Below, one piece after another: positions 38,301 to 50,300 of a DNA stretch of 64,000 bases. The notes beneath the pieces are model-generated. The model saw only the letters and a program-made list of their open reading frames with translations, was not told the DNA's origin and did not search any database. A program made the translations under genes and the position numbers. Each line of letters begins with the position of its first letter. The stretch's first letter is position 1. The stretch comes from Tretioscincus oriximinensis (lineage: Eukaryota; Chordata; Lepidosauria; Squamata; Gymnophthalmidae), in the NCBI GenBank assembly GCA_022410635.1, contig JAJVDF010000168.1, positions 1,779,079 to 1,843,078 on the forward strand, read 5' to 3'.

Positions 38301-41300
38301 CATTTTTAGCCTTATTTCTGCTGAGGTCTGACAAAGTAGGTAAGGCTTTTCTCTCTTAGAAGGAGAAGGAGGAGGAAGAGGAAAAGAACAAAGAGGAAGG
38401 GCAAAGGGGAAAAGTGGAAGGGGAAAGGGGGGAAGGGGATAAGAGGACAGGTTAGAAGAACCTCACTTTTCTAAACCTGAAGATTTCTTCTCTTCATAAT
38501 AGAGCTCTGATGAATTGGGAGTAACCCAAGGTCACCCAGCTGGATTTTGTGGAGGAGGGCAGAATCTATGTGGCTTCCAGATAATAGTCTGACACACTAA
38601 CCACCATAGCAGATTGCCTCTCTTAGGGTGCCATCACAAGTCATTTTCTTTTTCTTTATACTAGGATAGCCTGATTGCCACGTGTTTCAGCGGCCCTCAC
38701 ATGATCCTAGCATAAGAAAAGCAAAAAGAAAAGGTATATCTCAAACTGAATGAAAAAAAATATCAATGAAAGGCATTTCCCTGCTGTTCTGAAGTAGAAG
38801 TCTGGTCATTGAAAAATGTAACCACAACACATATGGTGACAGCATTGCTTTCAGCTATATGCTGTGGTGGTCACATCGTTCTACGCCCTGACTTCTACCT
38901 CAGAACAGCAGGGAAAAGCACTATGAAAGCTGCCTTTTATAAATGTTTTTCAAAAAAATATTACCAATTATTTATTTATTTTATTTATTTGTACTTATAT
39001 CCCACCCTATACCCCAAGATCTCTGGGTGGACATCCGTAGGGTGGCGCACATAGCTTTTGTTGCTTTCTCCACAACAGACACCCTGTGAAGTAGGTGGGG
39101 CTGAGAAAGTTCTAAAGAACTGTGACTGGCCCAAGGTTACCCAGCTGGCTTTCATGGAGGAGTGAGGAACCGAACCGTGAGGCTACCAGTTGTGAGTCCA
39201 ACACTCTAACCACTACACCAAACTGGCTCTGATTTTGCATTGGCAAGATCCCTGGACAGGCATCCTCCTCCTACATCTCAATAAAATAATGATTCTTATA
39301 ACGTGATCACTGACTAGAGTGGCAGGAAGACATGTCTTTCTTTACCCTTTGCACAAAAGTGTTGAATTAAGCCTTAAACACTTTGAACATTCCAGCCAGG
39401 TTTGTCAACTTACATCACAGAGAAAAATAAATCCAGCAATAGATGTTGAAGAATAGAACACGAATCGCCAGCTGCAAATACAAAACCATTTATCAGAACA
39501 CAGATTATATAAATACGCACACAAACCAGATGATTTAAACGTATCCACGTATAGCGAAGACTAGAAATAATAAATAATCGTTACCAACTCTCCCAATCAT
39601 AGCTACAAAGTTAAATATGTTCTAGGTTTTCAATTCTTTTACCCTTTGTTCCCTTTCTCATTTTCAACACTTGGGCCAGGTCAGTTTTTTAAATGAATTT
39701 TCAGGAATGGAGAAGTTGATTAAACAAAAGCCAGAGTTAGACACATACTTTACTACAGCTTCAGTTTCAAAGAATGGAAATGAAAAGTATATATTTTTGC
39801 TTTAGTCACCCATTTTACTTTTAATAATGAATTCAAGGCCCTGGTTACCCCATAACTTTTAAACCTTTTTCACTTTTTTTTTCTAGAATAAGATCCCATT
39901 CTTGGGAACTGAAGGTGGTTTAAAGTAAAGGTGTGACAATGGCTCAAACATGCTTTGAACTTGATCAAACTTAAGAGCAATACAAACTGGGCCTGATCTG
40001 CACTTGACCTTAATCTGTTCTAAGATGTAGTCTCAGGAATTTGTGTTAGCCCAGGTGACCTAACTGAAGCCTGTAACATCATGCATGGGATAGATAAGGT
40101 GAATAAAGAAAGAATATTTTCTCTACCACACCACATGAAGGCCAGGGGACATTCCTTGAAACTGATGGGCAGGAGAGTGACAATAGACAAGGGAAAGTAT
40201 TTTTTTCACCCGGATGATCATTGCTCTATGGAATTCACTTCCAGAAGAGGTGATGGTAGCTAATCACTAGGACAGCTTCAAGATATGATTAGATAAATTC
40301 ATGGAAGAGAGATGTATCAGTAGCAATTAGGATGGGAAAACAGGCTGCATTCCTGAAATACCATTTGCAGAGGCTCAAAAACAGGTGAAGGTTTGGGCTT
40401 CTTCTGTTTGAGGGTGCCTAGGTGCAATTGGTGAGACAGAATGCATGAGCTATGGCCTGATTCATCAGAGCTCCTCCTATATTCTCTAATGTTCTTATGT
40501 TCTTATGTAATGGCAAGATACTTTATGGTACTAATTATACTCAAGTGTGAACAGGGTTACAACAGAAGGAGAAGGAGAAGGAGAAGGAGNNNNNNNNNNN
40601 NNNNNNNNNNNNNNNNNNNNNNNNNNNNNNNNNNNNNNNNNNNNNNNNNNNNNNNNNNNNNNNNNNNNNNNNNNNNNNNNNNNNNNNNNNNNNNNNNNNN
40701 NNNNNNNNNNNNNNNNNNNNNNNNNNNNNNNNNNNNNNNNNNNNNNNNNNNNNNNNNNNNNNNNNNNNNNNNNNNNNNNNNNNNNNNNNNNNNNNNNNNN
40801 NNNNNNNNNNNNNNGAAGAAGAAGAAGAAGAAGAAGAAGAAGAAGAAGAAGAAGAAGAAGAAGAAGAAGAAGAAGAAGAAGAAGAAGAAGAAGAAGAAGA
40901 AGAGATGGTGAAGGTGAAGGTGCTGTGTTTTTAATGCGATTGTCAGAATGGAAATTGTAGATGGTGCTGCCAGGATTATAAACTGCACCTGCTGAATTTT
41001 TTCTTTTTTACGGACATTAAAGGTGCAGAACTCTACCTGCTACTTGTTCCTGTGTAATAAATGAATAACGAAGAATAAAGGGCAAACAATATTTACACTG
41101 CAGATAACTGCAATTAAAACAGGGTAAAGCCATTTCTTACCAGGATTCTTGAAATTTCTTATATAAAGTTGGGATTTCCAAATTTCGTCGCCGTCTGAAC
41201 CATTTTTCTACACGGTGCACCGTCCAATTACAGCTTTTGGCTAATTTCCCTACCTCTATCTGTGAAGGAAAGAAAAAAACTTCACTTAGATGCAACACAA

Positions 41301-44300
41301 AATGATAGGTTAGATATAAATTGTATTCCAAACAATGCCCATCTTAAAACCATAACAAATGGCAGTGATAAGTATCTTTAGTATAACATGCCTTCATGTT
41401 TCAGAGAACACACTTTTTACAATCTAGTCAGATATTGTACTGCCCTATGACTGGCACGTACCATATGATGTGTGTGAGAGTGAAAGAGAGAAGAGAAAGA
41501 AAGCGAAATCTGTATGATAAAGTGTATCAGTACACAAATCGGTATTATCAATATTACTTTGTATTCTTGTTTCTGACTGAAAGGGCTGAACTGGCTTCTG
41601 AACACTTGCTAAATAAGATCATTCATTCATTCACACAGAAAGACAGACAGATATAGATATGCCAATTTGCTATTCTAACCCCTAAGGCCCCAAATAATTT
41701 GAGTCCCAAATATCTCAAGGAAGGCCTNCTCCCATATTGACCTGCCCGTGCTTTAAGATCTGCAGAGGATGCCCTCCTGATTGTACTGCTCAGTGGCAGA
41801 GGGTGGGAACCTGGGCCTTCTCTGTGGCAGCCCCACAGACTATGGAACAGTCTCCCCCAAGAGAAAAATCAACCATCATCTCTGTATATAATCAGAAAAT
41901 ATTATTTGACCTAGCCATTGGCTGAAAACGCAGCACTCCCTTCCCGACTTCCAGATACTGTTGTTTAATTTATTAAAACAACAATGGTTGGATTTATTGT
42001 TAACTGCCCTGAGACCTTCAGGTATAAGGCAGTATAGAAATGTAAACAAACAAATAAATCTATATTGGGGTTTCCTACCACAATATTGGGGTTTCCTCTC
42101 ACAACCACAGGTGTATCCTCACAATTACATGCAGAAAAAAGCTCAATTTAACAATATTATAGCGTTGAATTTTAAANGTGTGGATGCAGCCTAAAATTCT
42201 TTTCCCTAAAGAAAAAATATGTAGCTATCAACAGTTACTGAATTGCCTGTATAAGACTGATACAACCCGTACAATAACCATCTGTCAAATGAAGATGACA
42301 TTAATTCCCTCTGTAGCTTATATCTAGAATCAGTATCAAAACCAGCTTTAAAATTCACCCTTCAATTACGTTAATATAAAGAATGGAAGGATGGAACCCC
42401 CCAAGGGGAAGGGTACAGGGAGGTAAAATAAGGGAGGAGGGAAGGGAATTATTAGGGGTTTGGGAGGGGGATACGGAAGGGGAAAAGGGAGGGGAAGGGA
42501 GAAAACTAAGATATGTTGAGATAAAGTATATACGAGGGATTATAGAGGCATGACATAAATATATTACAGTCTAAATGGTCATAGAATTATTTAAGGATAT
42601 TTAAGGATAGAATTAATAACTATATCATATATAATTACCTTATATATAAATTGTATACCATGTATATATAGAGATATTTAATAATTATTTACTAAGTAAA
42701 TACGGGCAGAAAAAAAGGTCAAGGAAATATATATATATATATATAACTAATAACTAATATATCTGATGAAGAAATTACAGGGATCAAAGTGGCCAGATAT
42801 CAAGAATGGGAATGGGGGGGGGGGTATTATTTTATCTAGGTTTTTTTGTTGGAGCTTATGTACGTTTATGAATGTGGAAAAAAAATATTATTTTAAAAAA
42901 CCACCCTTCAAACAGCCAATATTAAGAACATAGTTTCTGCCGCTAGGAAACGCTCACGGGAAAAGGAGGTTGATATTTTCTTTTAACTGTTTTGCATAGA
43001 GCCATCTGCAGGCTACCACAAAACCACACATTAAAGTTCACCACATTTATGACGGAATCCCATTTTTAAAACCTTATTTCCTGTCCTGTAAGATGTACTA
43101 GTACATCTATAATTTAGTGAGGAAGTAGATAAAATATTAATTATGATCAAAGGACAGTAATTAGCAAAACAAACAGGAAAGAAAACAAAGAGAAGGATGA
43201 AAAATGCATTGAGAAAACAAATTAAAAATAAGGCGCCATTTTGATCTAAAAACAAACAAACCAGCCTGTTACATGGTGGAACGTGCAACGTATATGCAGG
43301 TGTTTGAATCACGAGTTTTGCATATAAAGCTGAAATCAGTTTACATGTAAAGACAGTGTTATTTCTTGTGGGGATTTCGGATAAGTAACACTAACATTTT
43401 CTAAAATCGGTAAAGCTGCCCTCCAGATATCCTAGGCATCTTGTATCTGAGTGCTGCGGCCACAACTTCAGTTTAGACTATTTTCAGTCCTGATGAATGG
43501 GACTTAGGTTTTGAGCAAATAAATTGTGAAGTCTGCTAAAGCTTCTGAATAATCATGCTGTCAATGAAGGATTGGGAATGTGAATCAGAACTGGGGCTGA
43601 TGAAGAAGGTGCCCTTTTATACAGGGTGCTTCAAAAAATGTATACACACTTTGAACTTCCATAGAAAATTTATTTACTGTTCTACAAAGTTAAATTTCAG
43701 GATTTCCCGATTTGAACAGTATTAACATTTATTATTTACGTTTTTTTTACANTGGACTTTAAGCTTTCTAATTTCCTGAAATTTAACTTTGTAGAACAGT
43801 AAATACATTTTCTATGGAAGTTCAAAGTGTGTATACATTTTTGAAGCACCCTGTAGTATGGCCCAGGGTCCCTCAATCTATAGACATTTGATCTTCAGTC
43901 CTTCTCTTAGTCCAAACTATAGACATTCAATCTTCAGTCCTTCTCTTAGTCCAACCTATAGACATTCAATCTTCAGTCCTTCTCTTAGTCCAACCTATAG
44001 ACATTTGATCTTCAGTCCTTCTCTTAGTCCAACCTATAGACATTCAATCTTCAGTCCTTCTCTTAGTCCAACCTATAGACATTTGATCTTCAGTCCTTCT
44101 CTTAGTCCAAACTTTCGACATTCAATCTTCAGTCCTTCTCTTAGTCCAACCTATAGACATTTGATCTTCAGTCCTTCTCTTAGTCCAACCTATAGACATT
44201 CAATCTTCAGTCCTTCTCTTAGTCCAACCTATAGACATTTGATCTTCAGTCCAACAGTTTCTATTAACCTCTGATATCCCATGGCAGGGATGCTATCTTG

Positions 44301-47300
44301 ACACAAGGGTTGAATGCACACTTCCTTTGTGTGCTCTATTTGTTAAGTCCACCCAGTCAATAGGTGTGCTGTACTCATAGAGTACTTGCTTATGCTGGAT
44401 TTTCCTGATAATCATGTTTATCAATGTATGAATTTTAATGCACCTCTGTCACCTCCTGACTCTGTGGATACGATAAATTAAAGTGGCTTTCTATATTCTA
44501 GGCTACCAACATGAAAGATACATATGTTNTCTGCTCAATAAAGACTGACGGACATGTGAGNTTTTACACACATGTAACACACTCTCTGGTCAGCCATTTT
44601 ATTTACTAGTTGTCAGGAGGAAATCCAGTAGTTCCTCCTTCCAAATGCTATTGGACAGTTGCTGACAATATCAAATTCCATCCCCCTCTCCCTCAGTTTC
44701 TTCCCAAAGCTGTCCCATCTCATAATAATTCTATATAGTGATTCGACAGNTGGCTCTAAAATGCAAAAGCTGTCAGCTTATGCAACAACTTGGTGAGGCA
44801 AATGCAACACAAATATGACTTGCAAGTGGATAATTAACACTTTCTGGATGAAGTTTCATGCAATATCTATATATAATGCCAAGTATTGCACAGCGATAGG
44901 CTAATAACTATTAGGATTAGTCAATAGTGACAGGCCATCACACTCACTTACTTCATTAATGTGTTGCCAATTAAGAACATAAAAAATGAATTGCACTACT
45001 GTAGATCTGATTTTTGGAAAGATGCCCTCAGGTGCCTCAATGGAAAATGTATCTGCCATCTGTGCTCCCGATTCACCTAGTGGGAGCCCCTGAATGCATG
45101 TCTGGTCAATCTCTTAAACCTCTTAATTTTTTTCTAGAATCATGGAGTCATAGAATCATAGCGTTGGAAGGGACCTCCAGGGTTATCAGGTCCAACCCCC
45201 TGATCAATGCAGGATTCATTAAACTATCCTAGACAGATGACTGTCTAGTCTCTGTTTGAAGACTTCCAGCGACAGTGAACTTATCACCACCTGTGGCAAA
45301 CTGTTCCACTGGTTTATCACCCTGACTGTTAGAAAGTTTTTTCTGATATCTAATCTGTATATACTCCCTTGCAGTTTCATTCCATTGTTTCTAGTCTTCC
45401 ATGTGCCAATGAGAACAATGCTGATCCCTCTGCTCTGTGACAGCCCTTCAGATATTTGTAGACAGCTACCAAGTCTCCTCTCAATCTTCTCTTTTGCGGA
45501 CTAAACATCCCTAAATCCTTAACCTCTCCTCATAAGACATGGTTTCCAGACCACACACCATCCTTGTAACTCTCTTTTGAACTTGCTCTAGTTTATCAAT
45601 GTCCTTTTTAAATTGGGGTCCCCAGAACTGAACACGGTATTTTAAGTGTGGTCATACCAAAGTACTGTAGAGAGGAACAATTGCTTCATGTGATCGAGAT
45701 TCTAAAGTAAGATCGTGACTATGCCCCAAAATTCACAGAGGACAAACCTGACTGGATGAGACANGATCTGACAGATAAAGGGACTCTAAGGAAACTGAGC
45801 CTCAATGAACAGGGAAACAGGGTACAAACCCAGAGGGTGGGAACCCAGGATAGGTCCTTTTCTGTGGCAGCCCCCATACTATGAAATAGCCTCTCCCTTG
45901 AGGTGCATCAATCACTAACTCTGTATGCATTCAGAAAATGCTTGAAGACACACCTCTTCAAACTGCCATTTGGCTGAAAAAAACAGTTCTGCCTTTCTCT
46001 ATTTTCAGATATTATTGTTTTAATCTGTATTTGGTTTTTATTGTTAACTGCCGTGAGACCTTTAGGTATAGGGCAGTACAGAANTGTAAATAAATAAATA
46101 AATCACCAGGGACTTGTAGCTGAGGAGATATATTATATGCCACTTCAGGACAGTTCACATTCTTACATCTGATTTCTCTACAACCATTGTGCAACTTGGG
46201 CATGATGGCATGATGTCTCATAGTTCACAGGCAGCAAAGGGTGGAAAAGGTGGGCGAAGTTTCCTGTTGGAAACTCGAATTTAATTTCCATCAGATTATG
46301 AGTCACCACACAGGAATCTGAAGGAATCTTCCTTTCACTATTGTTTTATTCTTCAAATGTCCACACATAGCCCTTCCCTGTAACAAGTCCAAAGAGACAC
46401 CGAGTCTTGATGTAAGTTTCTATGATTTTGATTTTAAGTTCTTACACAGTGGCACATGAACAACCTTTTTTCAAAAGCCTAGGCTGGGCAGCAGGAGGAT
46501 TGGACGAGGCACAAATCATTGGGTTTTCTAGTTAAAACCAATCTGTACATCATTTGCTTTTAACCAATTTCCAGGGCCCATTATACTCCTTTCTAGTTTT
46601 GGGTGTTCCTGAGTCATTATAAAAATCTCCCAATTTAATTATGCCTCTATTTTCACGTTTCTTTAAATCAAAGTCTTGTAACACTATTTCATTGACATTA
46701 ATACCAATAACATCGATAGTGGAAGACATAATAAAAGGAGAAAAAGGCACGGCAGGCAGAATCTATCATTTATTAATATACCAGAGGATTTGACAAGAAG
46801 ATGGACTATGGACCTAGTGATTAATAAAGAAGATATGGAAAATAATATACCATAGAATTCAAGTTATAGGAGGAGAGAGCTGAGAATGAAATTTATACAC
46901 AGATGGTACAGAACATCATCCCAACTGGCAAATATAATACCTGGTTTCAGTTCTAACTGTTGGCACTGTCTAAATGCTAGGGGGATTTATGTACATTTGT
47001 AGTGGGAGTGTAGGGAAAGTTTTGGGAGTTAATTAATGAACAAACTAACAAGATATTGGGATATAGGGTGAATTGGACTAAAGAGAGTTGTTTGATATTT
47101 AAGTTCGAAGATATTAATTTACTTATAGAAGATTATTATTTGGTTCAATAGCTCTTTATAGTAGCACAATTCACAACTGTACTTGGTTCGAAAGATAGCA
47201 GTGTTGGGGATATAAAAATGGCATGCCTATATACTGGAACAACTACAATATGATCTAGTTAAGCAGAGTAGAGATTTAGAAACAGGTGTACCTGGTTATA

Positions 47301-50300
47301 GAATAGAGAATAAATGGAATAAGCTGTTAGCAGGAGATCGTATATGAAGGAGAGCCTATATGAAGTTATTGAAAGGATAAGAAAATTCTTGGGAAGAAAC
47401 AAATAGGACAAATATATAATCTATTTTAGTCTATTTTATTAATAGCATATAAGAACTTTGAGTTGAACTACTTTGGATAGGGAGGGGGATTGTAAAGTAT
47501 TAATTGTTGTCTAAAATGTCAATTTTTATGTTAATGTATGTTTTATGTTTTGTTTGTTTCTTGTTTGTTAGGGTTTGTTTTGTACTTGTGTTTTATTTGA
47601 TGTAATGTATTTGTTTTTGTTTTTATATATATCATAACATTTATAAAAAAGTTTTTTTTAAACCCAATCTGTACATTTTTATTGCCAGATGATAAGGTAA
47701 GACCATCAATGGGATCATAGGAATGCTTTTATTATAGCATATCATTGTATTTCTGTATTACTGAAATAATACAATAATACTGTTACTTAGGTGTTCATTC
47801 ACTTGCTTACTGACTTGCTTTTTTATTTTCCTGTAATGAAGAGCCTTGGAGTCTGACATGTATTCTGAGACAGTTATTTAACCTAAATGCTGAAATAATC
47901 TATATATACTTTACTATTTTATTTTATCAGCTTTGTAATTTAGGCAAAAGCCTTCCTGATGGAATGAAAAGAATTGTCTGGACGATGTTTCTTATCCTAC
48001 AACTTATTACAGCCAGCCTACCTTTCATTGCTCTGAAAGCTATGTGTGTTCTCTGCATCAGTTGTGTCACAACCAATTCCCAACAAAGAGAATTACATTT
48101 GTTTCCAACATTTCATTCTTGAAATTGATGGTCCAATCATATGCTAGGAACAATATGGCCGGAAAGCAAAATGGCATATGGAAGAGGGTATATCACATGT
48201 TTGGAAAATCTCGCTTTCTACCCCTGATAGAATGACAAAACTCAGAACATGTTGTACAGATATAATAAATAATTACCAGTAAACCAATGAACTGAATTAT
48301 CTAGAAATTCTGCAATAAACAAGTGTTGTGTGGATTCAACCTCTCTCACATTTTTTATTGATTTTTATGTGATTTGTACAGTTGTACATTTGAGCTTGAA
48401 ATCCCCCCTTACCTCATAGTCCCTCCCCCCCCCCCCCCCAGGCTGTCAGTTTGAAGGTTTTTTCTTTGGGGGATAATTTGAATTAGGTTACTATAGTATA
48501 TTTACATTGCAAAAATCAACATTAAATTATATTTTTTAGAGGGTTGTACCACGTTTTGTTGTAAATAATTGTATATTATTAAACCAAGTATCTTTTATTT
48601 GCCTCAGTTTATTAGAATCATTTAAATAATTGATTTTAGCTGAGCTTATATCTACCAACATCTTATCTACTATATAATCATACCACAGTGTTAAATTACT
48701 TTTTGTGGAGTCTTTCCACCCTCTTAAAAATGTCAATTGGGCACATGAGAACAGATCTTCGATATTCTTCTTTTGTGTTCCCCCTTGTATGGTGTCCAAG
48801 TCCACTGATATCGTAATCATTTTATTGGTTAGTGTCAGATTTTCTTGTAATATGTTATTTATTTATTTTTGGATTGTCCTGCAATAGTCTTGCACCTTTG
48901 GACAGTTCCAAATTATATGATTATAATCTGCGGGTGCCTGGCACCCAAACCATCAGTTATTAGGTATATTGTTACTAATGTAAGGTATTTGTCTTAGAGT
49001 TAAATACCATTTATGTATAATTTTTAATTTAGCTTCCTCTGTTTTACTCATTTTTTTTTGTTTCTTACTTGCTTGCTTGATCTTTCAATCTCCTATTCTT
49101 GTGCCTGAATATTATTTTGACATCTGGTCTTTCATTCTTTGATTATTTTCTTCTTCATGTGGTTAATAGTTGCATAGATTTGGATTCAACCTCGCCTATA
49201 ATTTTTATAATGGCATTGGAACCGTTGGCTAATAAAATCAGGGGTAATCCGAATATACAAGGATATAAAATAAGCAATCAGGAGGTGAAAATCAACTTAT
49301 ATGCTGATGACGCGCTCATTGTAACGAGCAACCCATTAGCTTCAATTATTCCATTGATTCAAGAGATTAAATACTTTGAAAGAATATCCGGCCTAAAAAT
49401 CAATATTGAAAAATCGGATATACTAACGATTAATGTGCCCAGACATGATAAACAGAGAATTGCGATAATTTCTGGACTAAAGATGGGCCTCAAAAAACTT
49501 ACCTATTTGGGAGTCAGCCTAACCAAAAATACCCAAAAGATGGTTAAATCAAACTACAACCAAATGTGGAAGGGGGTGAAAAAAATGATATCCCGATGGC
49601 CTTATAAAATGTGGTCGCTTCTAACAAGACAGAGGGCAATAAAAATGATGATCCTACCAAGATTTTTATTTCTATTCCAAAATGTTCCAACTAAAATCTC
49701 CCCCCAGATGATTCAGGGTTGGGAGGACTATATAAAAAAATGGGCGTTAAATAACAACAAAAAAAGAATATCTAACAAAGCTTTTTANGCCACACAACAA
49801 CAGGGAGGGTGGGCATTTCCATCCTTAAAATGCTATTATGAGGCCTCCCAGATATTAAGGTTAATTGATCTGGAATACCAGGATAAAGCTAAATGGGTCA
49901 AGGTGGAAAGATCCTTAAACAAAGTAGAAAACATTTCATTATTTCAATTCAACTATGACCGGAATATGAAAAAGGGATGGCTATCACCCCTCCAACTGGT
50001 TTGGGGAGTTTGGAGAAAGTATGTCAATAAATGGGTGAATTCGATCTACGTTAGAGCATCCGCTAAAATTATGAATAAATATGGAGATCACTGGCTAGCC
50101 CGGTATATCAATCAGTTCGGTTTAAATAGATTAAAGGACTGGTATGATCCCAATGGTAATCCTTACACAATACGACAAATCAGGGCAATGAACCCAACGC
50201 ATCATAATTGGCTGGCAGAAATGGCCATAGACAATATTTTATCAACTTCCATACAGTAAAAGATGCTNTGAGAGAGGCAAGAACACCACTTGAGGAAATA

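Noticed and set aside
43879..44255. Regular direct repeats resembling a CRISPR array
   Set aside because: Units abut without spacers and the DNA is a vertebrate intron.
43858..44274. Open frame with repeated [12 protein letters not shown] units
   Set aside because: It is a 39-bp minisatellite whose period keeps any stop-free frame open; no start context, splice sites or homology.
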